A stretch of 54,538 nucleotides of DNA from CAYPLH01 sp964411505 (GTDB lineage Bacteria; Bacillota; Clostridia; CAYPLH01; DUMO01). Location: assembly GCA_964411505.1 (NCBI GenBank), contig CAYPLH010000026.1:1-54538 (forward strand). Reading direction: 5' to 3'. The notes beneath the pieces are model-generated. The model was not told the origin of the DNA. It saw only the letters and a list, made by a program, of their open reading frames with translations, and did no database searches. The position numbers and the translations under genes were made by a program. Positions 1 to 9,114 of this stretch are shown here, in pieces. Positions within the stretch are counted from its first letter, which is position 1. The number at the start of each line of letters is the position of its first letter.

Positions 1-54
1 CCTAACCCTAACCCTAACCCTAACCCTAACCCTAACCCTAACCCTAACCCTAAC
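1..54. repeat. Telomere-like tandem repeat at the window edge
   Basis: Nine perfect copies of the hexamer CCTAAC, equivalent to the vertebrate telomere repeat TTAGGG on the other strand. The array starts at base 1 and stops abruptly at base 54, where AT-rich sequence typical of the rest of the window begins. Clostridial chromosomes are circular and have no such telomeres. A chimeric join, host contamination or a low-complexity assembly end is the most likely explanation. Confidence 0.9.
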
Positions 55-397
55 TGGAATAATTAGATAAATAATGAATTATATTAATGTACAAATTGAC
101 GACAATCAATAAATCAGTAAATAGTATTAAGCTACTACATTATATGACAATCGATTTACAAATTCAAACTTCAATTCTCGATATTAGAATTCATATTTTG
201 TTATTATTTAAAAAGCAAAAACAGATTTTAAATATAAAAAAATCAATGCTAATGTAGAAATTTGCATCTTGTAAATTAACATTTTAATATAATATACTAT
301 AAGATAATAAGTTTATAGTACGACTCTAGCCGGAATAACAGATATATTGTGAAAAATCAAGAGCCTTATAATGTATAATTTTAGCTGGGGTGGCAAA
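55..397. other. AT-rich stretch without a recognisable gene
   Basis: About 340 bases, very AT-rich, with stops in all frames. No RNA gene, hairpin or promoter could be identified with confidence. A GGGGTGG ribosome-site-like sequence at its end (about 387-393) precedes the ATG of the decayed gene at 398. Confidence 0.6.
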
Positions 398-616
398 ATG
401 GATAAAAATTATGATAATCAGAAAGCTTACATAAGGTAGTTGGCTGTGAAAGTGGCTGAGTATGCGTCAAGTATAGAAAATTTTTAGATAATTCAACGGT
501 GGAACGATGTTGATGAGTGAATTTTGGTTTGCAGTGTATGGACCAACCTTGGTTTAAACATTGATAAATCAAAAAAGGATTATGTGATAATATGGAGACG
601 AAAAGCATCGATATAA
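398..616 (+). pseudogene. Internally deleted remnant of a URO-D-family gene
   Basis: Read in one frame from ATG 398, this stretch resembles the intact gene at 29494-30717. The first ~40 codons match its N-terminus (NQKAY, then LAVKVAEYASS and RWNDV). The sequence then jumps directly to the C-terminal part (ILVCSVWTN, then KSKKDYVI and WRRKAS). Roughly 280 codons are missing, yet the frame is kept across the junction. Stops at 437-439 (TAG), 485-487 (TAG) and 518-520 (TGA), with a final TAA at 614-616, show it is dead. It is an old duplicate of the gene 29 kb away, placed directly before another duplicated family member of the locus. Confidence 0.85.
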
Positions 617-688
617 ACGCAAACGCTTTAATGTGTTATTTATTTAATGGAAATCTAAAAATTACGCTGTAAGGCTAAGTGAAACTAT

Positions 689-2326
689 ATGAAGGGTGGC
701 AAAAAGTTGAAGAAAACATTATTTGAAAAAGGTCTATATATGCTGCTACAAGGTGTGGAGGAGCAGATAAAGAGGTTTGATCAAGCTACAGGTAGAATTT
801 TAGCGGAAAACGGAAGCTGGGATCAACATGATCAGGGAAATATGCTGGCTCTTGCTTTCCTTTATAAAACTGCACATCCACTTAATCGCTATTATCAGAA
901 TAAGGATGTTCTTGGGATTGTACAAAAGGCTGGAAACGCACTAAGGGAATTTCAAAATCCAGATGGTACGCTGGAACGAATAAAAAATGATGGTTCTCGC
1001 TGGGGGTCTTCTTACTTGGCGTGGCCCTTATATCATTGGCTGGAAACTTATGCTTTGATTTGTGATGAGCTGCCTGAAGAAACAAGAAAAAGCTGGGTAG
1101 AAGGGCTAACGCTGGCATATAGCGGGGTGAATGAAATACTTGGTGGAATCAGAGTTCATAATATGAATGTATACCATGCCATGGCTCTGCAAAGGGCATC
1201 AAAAATCCTTAATAAATCAGAATGGATCTGCACAGCCGATGAAATGATCACAAGAGCCATAAAAGAACAGAAGGATGGGTATTGGGCAGAGCACCTTGGT
1301 CCAACTACCAACTATAATCGCCATTATGTACATGCTTTAGGGTTATACCATTATTATGGGGGTAAAGTTGATGTAATTACGTCATTGGAAAAATCTTTGT
1401 TTTTCCATGAGGTCTTTACTTATCCTGATGGCACACGTGTAGAGACAATTGATGGCCGCGTAAAGTATAATCCTATTGTCAGGATGATGGGAACCCCAGG
1501 TTTTTCATTATTACCCAGAGGCAGAGATTATTGTCGTTTTCTCATGGAAAGAGCAGAATTGGATGGCAAGGATATTTTTTCGCCGGATTTGGCTGTGCTG
1601 CTTATGAACATTAAGACAGATGAAGAGGAGACTCCTTCATTGGTTAGGCAAAGCCAATACGAACTGGAATTCATTAATGCTTATGTTATAAAAAAGAGTA
1701 ATATATTTGTATGTATGAGTGGTTTTACAGCACCTGTATCTGAAAGCAGATGGGCTCAGGATAGGCAGATGTTCGTAAGTGTTTGGCATTCCTCCTGTGG
1801 GTTATTTATTGGAGGAGGAAACTCTAAAAAACAGCCTGAAAGAAGCACTTTTGTAATATTAAAAGGCGATGAAGTTCATAGCTATGTTCCTGATAAAGGA
1901 ACTGTAAAAAAAGCGCAGAAACAGCTTAGCCTTCACTATGCTGATATAAAGTGTAATATCCGGATAGACAAAATAGATTCTGATTCAGTGAGCTTTGTTT
2001 TCAATGCAGAACTCAAAGAAGGCAACAAAGCAACTTTAAATCTTCCGATTATGTTAACTGAAAAATCCAGAATTAAAACGGATAGAGGGTACGAATGGAT
2101 TGTTGGCGAAGATAATATTGAATTTTCAGAAGCAGATGGGAAACATTGGATACAGGTAAATGCTGCTACGCTAGAGTTCGAAGGACCGCTATCATTCAAA
2201 TGGCCTTCACTGCCTTTTGATCCATATAATAAAAATGGTATAGCCTCTATGGAGCAGGCAGTAGCAATACTGACTCTGCCTGTAAATAAGAAAAGTCAAC
2301 GGATTTCTATTAAATTTGAAGGTTAA
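689..2326 (+). CDS. Putative polysaccharide lyase-like protein, paralogue 1 of 3
   Basis: A 545-residue protein without signal peptide or membrane segment, so probably cytoplasmic. The N-terminal ~350 residues are helical repeats of the alpha/alpha-toroid kind (LFEKGLYMLLQGVEE at the start). The C-terminal ~200 residues look beta-rich, the layout of several polysaccharide lyase families. Motifs shared with the paralogues at 7445 and 23796 include RVHNMNVYHA, LGPTTNYNRHYVHALGLYH and the histidine/tyrosine/arginine-rich YPDGTRVETIDGRVKYN. These polar clusters could be catalytic, but that is inference; the family is not one I can name. ATG 689 is used here; TTG 707, behind an AAGGGTGG ribosome site, is an alternative nearer the conserved start. 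It follows the URO-D remnant by 72 bases. Confidence 0.75.
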   Translation: MKGGKKLKKTLFEKGLYMLLQGVEEQIKRFDQATGRILAENGSWDQHDQGNMLALAFLYKTAHPLNRYYQNKDVLGIVQKAGNALREFQNPDGTLERIKNDGSRWGSSYLAWPLYHWLETYALICDELPEETRKSWVEGLTLAYSGVNEILGGIRVHNMNVYHAMALQRASKILNKSEWICTADEMITRAIKEQKDGYWAEHLGPTTNYNRHYVHALGLYHYYGGKVDVITSLEKSLFFHEVFTYPDGTRVETIDGRVKYNPIVRMMGTPGFSLLPRGRDYCRFLMERAELDGKDIFSPDLAVLLMNIKTDEEETPSLVRQSQYELEFINAYVIKKSNIFVCMSGFTAPVSESRWAQDRQMFVSVWHSSCGLFIGGGNSKKQPERSTFVILKGDEVHSYVPDKGTVKKAQKQLSLHYADIKCNIRIDKIDSDSVSFVFNAELKEGNKATLNLPIMLTEKSRIKTDRGYEWIVGEDNIEFSEADGKHWIQVNAATLEFEGPLSFKWPSLPFDPYNKNGIASMEQAVAILTLPVNKKSQRISIKFEG

Positions 2327-2722
2327 AACCAGTAGCTAGTAGCAACACAAAGGCGAACCTGACTTGCAGCAAGCATGTAAGGATGTGCTGTAATAAGTAT
2401 GCTTTAAAAGTTTGTTTAGTACTATAGTGAAACATTTTATTATATACTTTCTGAAATAACGCATTGAAGCATTTGCGTTATTTCAGAAAGGTGCATAAAT
2501 GCCCATGGTGTAAATACACCAGTGTATCTGAAGGAGTGTAATTATTTTGATTTTAATCAGCTAAAATAGAATTATAGCAAGACTATAAAAAATAAATAAA
2601 GTTTATTATAGAATGGTAAAGTAGAACATGGTAGAATTATTTTATAACTTTGCTAAATAACACTATCGAAAGTTGCATAAAGTGGTTACTTGCGATTGGT
2701 TATCAAAAAAGGGTGACGAAAA
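2327..2722. other. Intergenic gap with a 17-bp inverted repeat
   Basis: This 396-base gap separates the first lyase-like gene from the amidohydrolase gene. Its only clear structure is the perfect hairpin at 2447-2490. No coding sequence is evident. The ribosome site of the next gene (AAGGGTGA) lies just before 2723. Confidence 0.6.
2447..2490. repeat. Perfect 17-bp inverted repeat (hairpin)
   Basis: The left arm 2447-2463 (CTTTCTGAAATAACGCA) pairs perfectly with the right arm 2474-2490, leaving a 10-base loop. No T-run follows on the plus strand, so it is not a standard intrinsic terminator. It may stabilise or process the transcript, bind a protein, or mark a former insertion. Confidence 0.8.
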
Positions 2723-4327
2723 ATGAAACAAAGAATTTTTATTGATATAAATTTAGGGGTAGGACGACTTTCATGCAAAGATGAACGGATACCTTGGAAG
2801 TTGGAAGATTTAATAAAAAGTATGGAATATTACAGGGTGCATGCTTCAGTCGCTTATAGTAATGTCGCACTTGGTTATGCTTTTACAAAGGGAAACCGGG
2901 AAATACTACATAATATTAGTACAAGTGAAAGGCTATATGGAATGGCTGTAATTGTCCCCAATATGAAATTTGAACTAAATGAGGGCAATGAATATCTAAG
3001 CATTCTTATAAACAGTGGTTTCAAGGCTTTCCGAGTATATCCCAAATTTCATAATTTTGAATTTGCACCTTTTCTCCTGGAGTCTGCTGCTGAGATCATG
3101 ACTGAAAAAAGTATCCCACTGTTTGTAGAAATTGCACAAACTGACTGGAAAAGTCTAAATGAAGTTCTAATAGCTTTTAAGAACCTTAATATAGTACTCT
3201 GTGGAACAAAGTGGAGCGATAACAGAAATTTGTTTTCTCTAATGGATAAGCATAGCAACCTGCATTTTGAGTTTAGTTCAAATCAGGCCAATGGTTTGTT
3301 ACTTACATGTAAAAAGCATTTTGGAATAGAAAGAGTACTTTTTGGTAGTGATTATCCATATAAAACTATGGGTGCATTAAAATCCTTAGTAGAATACTCA
3401 GAACTATCAGAGGAGGACAAGGACAAAATAGCCAACAAGAATGCTATGAAGCTCTTAAAAATTTCCGATGTAAAACCCTATAGGGATAGTAAATGCAAAC
3501 TAGATGAAATTGCTCTGGCTATAGATGAAGGAAGACCTATAAGAAATGTTCTGGTCATTGATTCTCATGCTCACTTGATAGACAGCAAAGACTCAACTGT
3601 TAGTCTTTGCCCTATGTTAAACGGTGACTCGCATAATCTAAAAAGAAAAATGGATAATTTGGGAATAGATAAAATGATAGTTAGTCCAATAGAGGGTGTT
3701 TTTATGAACGGCTTTTCTGCAAACCAAACCAGTCTTAGGGCTAAATTAGACTATCCTGACAGGATTGAGGCTTACGCTACATGTAATCCTTTGTATGAAG
3801 AGGACAGAAGAGCTGTGATAGAGTATCACGAAAATTATAAATTTATAGGTTTAAAGCCCTATTATCCCAGCAATAAGTATGATCTTCTCGGCGAAAAATA
3901 TAAAGAATGGTTTGAGTATGGTAATAAGAACAGATTAATAATGCTTGTTCATTCTGGGTCGCCGGAAATGGCTGCTAAGGTAAATATCCTAAGTGGAATG
4001 TATAGTGATATGACATTTATATTAGCACATTCAGGCAAATCATATGAGGCTGCTGATACCAATATAGCTGTAGCTAAAGCACGGAATAATGTGTATCTTG
4101 AAATTACTTATACAACACTGACTAATGGAGTAATTGAATATTTGGTGGAGCATGCAGGGGCAGACAAGATGCTTTTTGGAACGGACATGCCTATGAGGGA
4201 TCCAGCTCCTCAGCTTGCATGGGTTTGTTATGCAAAAATTTCGGTAGATGAAAAAAAGAAAATACTTGGTGGAAATATGAAAAAACTGATTGAAAGATGC
4301 TATTCTAGTGATGCAGCTTCTAAATAG
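2723..4327 (+). CDS. Tandem two-domain amidohydrolase (amidohydrolase_2 family)
   Basis: The 534-residue protein contains two TIM-barrel amidohydrolase_2-like halves. The second half, about residues 278-530, has the metal-binding HxH as H282-A-H284 in VIDSHAHL. It also has a later histidine in ILAHSGK and the terminal aspartate in LFGTDMP. The first half, residues 1-260, keeps the matching end (VLFGSDYPY) but has FIDINLGVG where the HxH should be, so it probably lacks the metal site. Family members hydrolyse or decarboxylate cyclic and aromatic acids and lactones; a lactonase role in sugar-acid breakdown is plausible but not shown. There is no signal peptide. The start has a good AAGGGTGA ribosome site. 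Confidence 0.8.
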   Translation: MKQRIFIDINLGVGRLSCKDERIPWKLEDLIKSMEYYRVHASVAYSNVALGYAFTKGNREILHNISTSERLYGMAVIVPNMKFELNEGNEYLSILINSGFKAFRVYPKFHNFEFAPFLLESAAEIMTEKSIPLFVEIAQTDWKSLNEVLIAFKNLNIVLCGTKWSDNRNLFSLMDKHSNLHFEFSSNQANGLLLTCKKHFGIERVLFGSDYPYKTMGALKSLVEYSELSEEDKDKIANKNAMKLLKISDVKPYRDSKCKLDEIALAIDEGRPIRNVLVIDSHAHLIDSKDSTVSLCPMLNGDSHNLKRKMDNLGIDKMIVSPIEGVFMNGFSANQTSLRAKLDYPDRIEAYATCNPLYEEDRRAVIEYHENYKFIGLKPYYPSNKYDLLGEKYKEWFEYGNKNRLIMLVHSGSPEMAAKVNILSGMYSDMTFILAHSGKSYEAADTNIAVAKARNNVYLEITYTTLTNGVIEYLVEHAGADKMLFGTDMPMRDPAPQLAWVCYAKISVDEKKKILGGNMKKLIERCYSSDAASK

Positions 4328-4371
4328 AATTCAGATATATATGTTTTTAGGATACGTTAAAATGGTATTTT

Positions 4372-4400
4372 TGTACAAAGGCATATGGAGTCAATATAAA
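4372..4400 (+). promoter_or_regulatory. Candidate promoter shared with the 23.5-kb site
   Basis: TGTACA (4372-4377) and TATAAA (4395-4400) are 17 bases apart. The spacer AAGGCATATGGAGTCAA closely matches that of the candidate promoter at 23546-23574. A second block, TTAATGTCGATT, lies downstream in both places. It would drive the GH123-like gene at 4578, leaving a leader of about 170 bases. Confidence 0.5.
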
Positions 4401-4577
4401 TAAATATATTGCTTATGCTTAATTTATTGGACATTTACATTAGAATTTAAAAATGAGAAAATAGCGACTATAACAGAGTAAACATTATATGGTTTATTGG
4501 CTCTTTTAGCTATAACTAGTACAATTAATGTCGATTTTGATGTTCACTAAAGTATAATATTTCTGAGGAGTGATTTT

Positions 4578-7415
4578 GTGAAGGAAAATTTTTCACTTAA
4601 GAAGTTTGCTAATGTTTGTACTGATATTTCTAGGGATAATTCTAAAATTAAAAGTAGCCAAAATCGCTTGTTAATGCACGGTATGAAATTTATACCACTT
4701 CTAGATTTTGATCTTTCTAAACTAAAAGGAAAAAAGCTAAACAATGTGCGGTTACATCTTCTTGTGGAGAGTGAAGACTATCCACTTGAAATAGAGATTT
4801 CCAGCGTGTCTCATGAGTGGAATTCTAATGCTACTCTATTTACATTTAATGGAGAAGAGCAATGGGCAGGAGACAAATGGCTTACTGATATGATAATGAG
4901 CAGAGGTAATTCTATATATTATAGAAGAAACCTAATATATGATGAACTAACCCATATGGCTGTGATAGATATACCTGTTGAAATAGTGTATTCAATGATA
5001 CATGGCACCAGCTATGGTTTAAGTCTGTTAGATTGTAAATCAAAAGTATTTGCTAATGATGGTACAGGAAAATTTGCAGTAAAAGCATTTAATAGTGAAA
5101 TAACAGGTGGTTTACTCCCATATCTCGAGATAGATTGGAGCGATTGTGAAATTGAAAAGCCACTTGGTGTAAAGAATCTTTGTGCTACTGCAATTGAAAA
5201 TAATGAAAGCTTTGAAAATTCATCTGCAATTCTTTATTGGACACCAACAGCACAAAAGAATAGTAAATATATGTACTATAATGTTTATATATCAGAAGCT
5301 AATACGCAGGAGAATAGGAAAAGTGTGGACAGACATTTTATACCTTTGTACAGTGGAGGCAAAGAATGTGTAAGGATGAGGATTGACAACTTAAAGGCTG
5401 ATACTGTATATCACTTTACAGTTACAGTATGCAACATAAATTGTGAATCCGAACCTGTATTCACCTTTGTAAAGACTGGAAAGACAGCTGTGAAGCCTTC
5501 AGTAATGAAACCACTGATTTCTGAGGAAAACAGACATGAGCTTTCCTGGGTTGATAAAGGGAAGCTTAAAGTATATATTACAGATGAACTATGTAAAGTT
5601 AATCCTATAAGTGGAAATGTCTATGAATATGACCCTGACAGCTATATATTAGAGAGTGAAAAGAATATTAAAAAGTATGAATGTGGTCTTTTTGATGGTA
5701 AAAGCATTCATCTTGAAGGAGCACCCGGTGAGAAACTAGCTTTTCAATTAGTCTTTGAAAATTGCAAGGATGTTTTGCAAACTATAGAGTTGTCTTGTGG
5801 AGAAGGAAATATTGATAAAGATTGCATAAACCTTAACAGGGTGTGGTATTTAAACTGCAATGGAGTATGGTATCCTGAAGTGGCAGTACCTTTGGGTCAA
5901 AGAATAGATTTTAGTATACCATATAGTGATAACGAAATTGCAGGACAAAGATTTCAGTCGATATTTGTTGATATCGCACTTCTTGAAATGGTGAAACCAG
6001 GCAATTACACCTCCTCCTTAGAGGTTAGATTTGGCAATGAAAAATTCCTAATCCCGATAAATATAACAGTACATGATATCAAGCTAGATAATCCAGACTT
6101 TGTGTTTGAGCTTATGGGATATACTCCTGTTGCTGAATACATGGACTTAAGCTGGGGAGACAAAGATTATTATAAAATTGAAGAGACATATTACAGGACA
6201 GCTTATGACCACAACCTACTGGTCAATATTCTGCCTTACAGACAAAGTGGAGCAGTACATGCAGGATTTGCACCAGAAACACATATTATTGATGGGGTAC
6301 CTGAAATATCGGATTGGAAGGAATGGGATGAACATTTTGAAAAGTACCTTAATGGAAGCTTTATGCATGAAAAAGCAGGCAGGAATATACCTGTAAGTCA
6401 CATGTATATTCCTTTTCATGAAAACTGGCCGATGCCATTAAAAGATTACTACAAAGTAAAGGTGTTCAGTAGTAATTATAAGGAAATGATTAATGAGAAT
6501 AAGTTGGCTGCATCCAATGTTGAAGATGATTTTATGCCATGCTACCGCGAAGGAATTAAAAAGATACTTAAGGATTTCATTAGACATGTTGATGAAAAAG
6601 GATGGAAAAGTACTGATTTTATTATTTATTTAAATAATAAGTATTATTGGAAAGACATTGATGATACAAAAAGAATAAAAGAGTATAGGTCTGTTTCAAC
6701 AGGCAAATTTATTGGAGGATCGTCCTGGTGGTGTCTTGATGAGCCTTTATTACGAGATGATTGGGAAGCAGTGGCGTATTATGGTAAGATCATCGAGGAA
6801 GCTCGGCGTGAAACTGGGTCAGGTGAAAATGTGAAATTTAGAGTCGATATATCGAGATATCATCTTATGTTTGATTATTTAAAAGATGTACTTGATTTAG
6901 TATGTCTTAACTCAAGAATGTTTTTTATGCGTACTGATTTGGCAAGAGAAGGTAAAAGAGACCGTGGAGAGGAATACTGGGCGTACGGTCACCTCGGTAA
7001 CATAGATAAATCAAACCTGACTTCATGTCTGAACATAATAGATGTTTATTTAAGAGGTGCAGGGGGATTTGCACCGTGGGACAATTTTGGATTTGACAGC
7101 GCCTATAACAAGCCTACAAGTACTGCGGGATTCTATCCCGGGAAAAGGTTTGGTTTGATGGAACCTGCTGTAAGCCTTCGTCTAAAAGCAGCAAGGAAAG
7201 GTATGGAAATATTGAAGTATTTAGAAACATATAAAAAAAGTATGGGGTATAATGATTTGCAGTTGAAGGAAATTGTTGAGGCTTTTATTGACTTAGATGG
7301 TGAATCGGTAATGAAAGATTCAGAAGATGCCGGTTTAATAGAGTTTAGTGCGCTTAGTACTAAAAGTATTGAAATTTTAAAAAGTTATATAATAAGCGAG
7401 CTGCCAAAACCTTAA
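4578..7415 (+). CDS. GH123/DUF4091-type glycoside hydrolase, copy 1
   Basis: A 945-residue protein without signal peptide. An N-terminal beta-sandwich-like region (about 1-190) precedes a fibronectin type III-like domain (about 195-305, ending NCESEPVFTFVKTG). The C-terminal ~600 residues have the layout of the GH123 catalytic region (DUF4091). The expected acidic pair appears in WWCLDEPLL as D721-E722. Characterised GH123 enzymes are beta-N-acetylgalactosaminidases that use an adjacent Asp-Glu pair with substrate assistance, so this gene probably removes N-acetylhexosamine from imported glycans. The start is GTG behind GAGGAG at 4565-4570. A lyase-like gene follows after 29 bases, probably in the same operon. 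The homologue at 12941 differs at the catalytic pair. Confidence 0.75.
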   Translation: MKENFSLKKFANVCTDISRDNSKIKSSQNRLLMHGMKFIPLLDFDLSKLKGKKLNNVRLHLLVESEDYPLEIEISSVSHEWNSNATLFTFNGEEQWAGDKWLTDMIMSRGNSIYYRRNLIYDELTHMAVIDIPVEIVYSMIHGTSYGLSLLDCKSKVFANDGTGKFAVKAFNSEITGGLLPYLEIDWSDCEIEKPLGVKNLCATAIENNESFENSSAILYWTPTAQKNSKYMYYNVYISEANTQENRKSVDRHFIPLYSGGKECVRMRIDNLKADTVYHFTVTVCNINCESEPVFTFVKTGKTAVKPSVMKPLISEENRHELSWVDKGKLKVYITDELCKVNPISGNVYEYDPDSYILESEKNIKKYECGLFDGKSIHLEGAPGEKLAFQLVFENCKDVLQTIELSCGEGNIDKDCINLNRVWYLNCNGVWYPEVAVPLGQRIDFSIPYSDNEIAGQRFQSIFVDIALLEMVKPGNYTSSLEVRFGNEKFLIPINITVHDIKLDNPDFVFELMGYTPVAEYMDLSWGDKDYYKIEETYYRTAYDHNLLVNILPYRQSGAVHAGFAPETHIIDGVPEISDWKEWDEHFEKYLNGSFMHEKAGRNIPVSHMYIPFHENWPMPLKDYYKVKVFSSNYKEMINENKLAASNVEDDFMPCYREGIKKILKDFIRHVDEKGWKSTDFIIYLNNKYYWKDIDDTKRIKEYRSVSTGKFIGGSSWWCLDEPLLRDDWEAVAYYGKIIEEARRETGSGENVKFRVDISRYHLMFDYLKDVLDLVCLNSRMFFMRTDLAREGKRDRGEEYWAYGHLGNIDKSNLTSCLNIIDVYLRGAGGFAPWDNFGFDSAYNKPTSTAGFYPGKRFGLMEPAVSLRLKAARKGMEILKYLETYKKSMGYNDLQLKEIVEAFIDLDGESVMKDSEDAGLIEFSALSTKSIEILKSYIISELPKP

Positions 7416-7444
7416 AATTAATTTAATTATTCGAGGTGAATAAA

Positions 7445-9061
7445 ATGCTAGCATTGTTTGATAAAGGATTAAGCTTTCTAGTTCGTGGGGTAGAGGACTA
7501 CTTAACGAGATTTGATTCTAAAACCGGAAGATTCTTAACTAAAAATGGGGGTTGGTCTCCGCAGAACCAGGAAAATATGGTAACGCTTGCCTTCTTGTAT
7601 AAAACAGCGCATCTAGCCAATCCGTATTACAAAAACGAGAAATTGCTAGATGTTGTTGAGAAGGCGGGCACTGCATTAAGGCAATTCCAGTACTCTGATG
7701 GTAAAATAGAATTTCTAAAAATTGATGGCTCGAAGTGGGGGGCATCATATATCGCATGGACTTTTTACCATTGGCTGGAAACATGTGCTTTAATCGGTAA
7801 TGATTTATCGGAAAAAAGCAAGAAAAGCTGGCGAGAAGGACTGATGCTAGCTTACGGTGGGATTAATGAAATGCTTGATGGAATTAGAGTACATAACATT
7901 AATGTATTACATGCAACAGCACTAAACAGGGCAGCACAGGTTTTATGTATGCCAGACTGGTTGAAAACTGCAGATGAAATGATCAGTCGTGCTGTGCATG
8001 CTCAAAAAGAACCCGGTTATTGGGAAGAGCATTTTGGACCTACTACCAGCTATAACCATTTATATGTGTATGCTTTAGGTTTATATCATTGTCATGGAGG
8101 TAAAGTTGATGTATTAAATGCCTTAGAGAAATCCTTGTATTTTCATGAGGTTTTCACCTATCCTGATGGTGCATGTGTTGAAACTATAGATGGGCGGATA
8201 AAGTATAATAAATTAGTAAAACCTGTTGCTATGGCTGGACTCGCTCTATTCCAAAGAGGCAGAGACTATTGTAGATTTCTAATGGAGCAAGCTGAAAAGA
8301 ATAATAACGATCTATTTTTGCCTAATTTAACAACCTTTCTAATGAATCTTAAGGCTGATCTTGGCGAGAGTCCTGCATTGGTACGAAAAAAACAATTTGA
8401 GATAGATTTTATGAATGTGCTGGTAGAAAAGAAGCAGGATATATTTGTATGTATGAGTGGGATTACGGCACCGCCAGTTAGTGAAATTAGATGGGCACAG
8501 GATAGGCAGATGTTTTTAAGTGTATGGCATCAATCTTATGGCTTGCTTATTGGAGGGGGCAATTCAAAAAATCAAGCAGAAAGAAGTACGTTTGTTATTA
8601 GTAAAAATTCAACTCCGTTAATTTATATTCCAGTAAGCGGGTCTGTAGATCCTGACAAAAAAGAGCTAAACCTTTATTACGGGGATATGCGTTGCAGTAT
8701 ATGCATTGATTTACTGGATACAAATATATTTGAATTTTCATACAGGTCTGAAATAAATGAAGATTATGAAGCCTGTTTAAATCTTCCTATTATATTGGTA
8801 CCTGGATCTAAACTTATAACAGATGTAGGAATAACATGGGATATTTCAGAAGATAGTATAGATTTTACCAAAGGTTCTGGGAAACATTGGATACAAGTTA
8901 ACTCAGCAAGAATTGAATTTGATGGACCTGCATCATTTAAGTGGCCTTCAAGACCTTTTAACCCACATGAAAAAGATGGAATAGCACCTTTAGAACAGTC
9001 AGTAGCAATATTAACGCTTGTGTCAGACAGGAAATCACGGAAAGTTTCAATTAAATTTTAA
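7445..9061 (+). CDS. Putative polysaccharide lyase-like protein, paralogue 2 of 3
   Basis: A 538-residue protein from ATG 7445. The upstream GTG at 7436 is part of the GAGGTG ribosome site (7433-7438), so it is not the start. It has the same helical-toroid plus beta-sandwich layout as the genes at 689 and 23796, with matching RVHNINVLHA, FGPTTSYNHLYVYALGLYH and YPDGACVETIDGRIKYN. The second arginine-type position is substituted here (DGACVET against DGTRVET), and the NRHYVH histidine is leucine, so its substrate or activity may differ. It lacks a signal peptide and is cotranscribed with the GH123-like gene. A strong terminator ends the operon. Confidence 0.75.
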   Translation: MLALFDKGLSFLVRGVEDYLTRFDSKTGRFLTKNGGWSPQNQENMVTLAFLYKTAHLANPYYKNEKLLDVVEKAGTALRQFQYSDGKIEFLKIDGSKWGASYIAWTFYHWLETCALIGNDLSEKSKKSWREGLMLAYGGINEMLDGIRVHNINVLHATALNRAAQVLCMPDWLKTADEMISRAVHAQKEPGYWEEHFGPTTSYNHLYVYALGLYHCHGGKVDVLNALEKSLYFHEVFTYPDGACVETIDGRIKYNKLVKPVAMAGLALFQRGRDYCRFLMEQAEKNNNDLFLPNLTTFLMNLKADLGESPALVRKKQFEIDFMNVLVEKKQDIFVCMSGITAPPVSEIRWAQDRQMFLSVWHQSYGLLIGGGNSKNQAERSTFVISKNSTPLIYIPVSGSVDPDKKELNLYYGDMRCSICIDLLDTNIFEFSYRSEINEDYEACLNLPIILVPGSKLITDVGITWDISEDSIDFTKGSGKHWIQVNSARIEFDGPASFKWPSRPFNPHEKDGIAPLEQSVAILTLVSDRKSRKVSIKF

Positions 9062-9090
9062 GGTGGAAGCGCTAGCGCTTCCACCTTTTT
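9060..9090 (+). terminator. Rho-independent terminator
   Basis: A perfect 14-bp palindrome (9060-9073 with 9074-9087) containing GGTGGAAGCGC is followed by a T-run (9086-9090). It starts at the stop codon of the lyase-like gene and separates it from the convergent sulfatase. No T-run follows in the minus direction, so it serves the plus strand. Confidence 0.92.
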
Positions 9091-9114
9091 ATGAAAGAAA
9101 AAGTATACTTTCCC

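Noticed and set aside
1..54. CRISPR array
   Set aside because: It is a pure hexamer tandem repeat without spacers.
398..616. Recoded gene using TAG/TGA as sense codons
   Set aside because: About 280 internal codons are missing and the intact copy uses ordinary sense codons at aligned positions, so decay explains it better.
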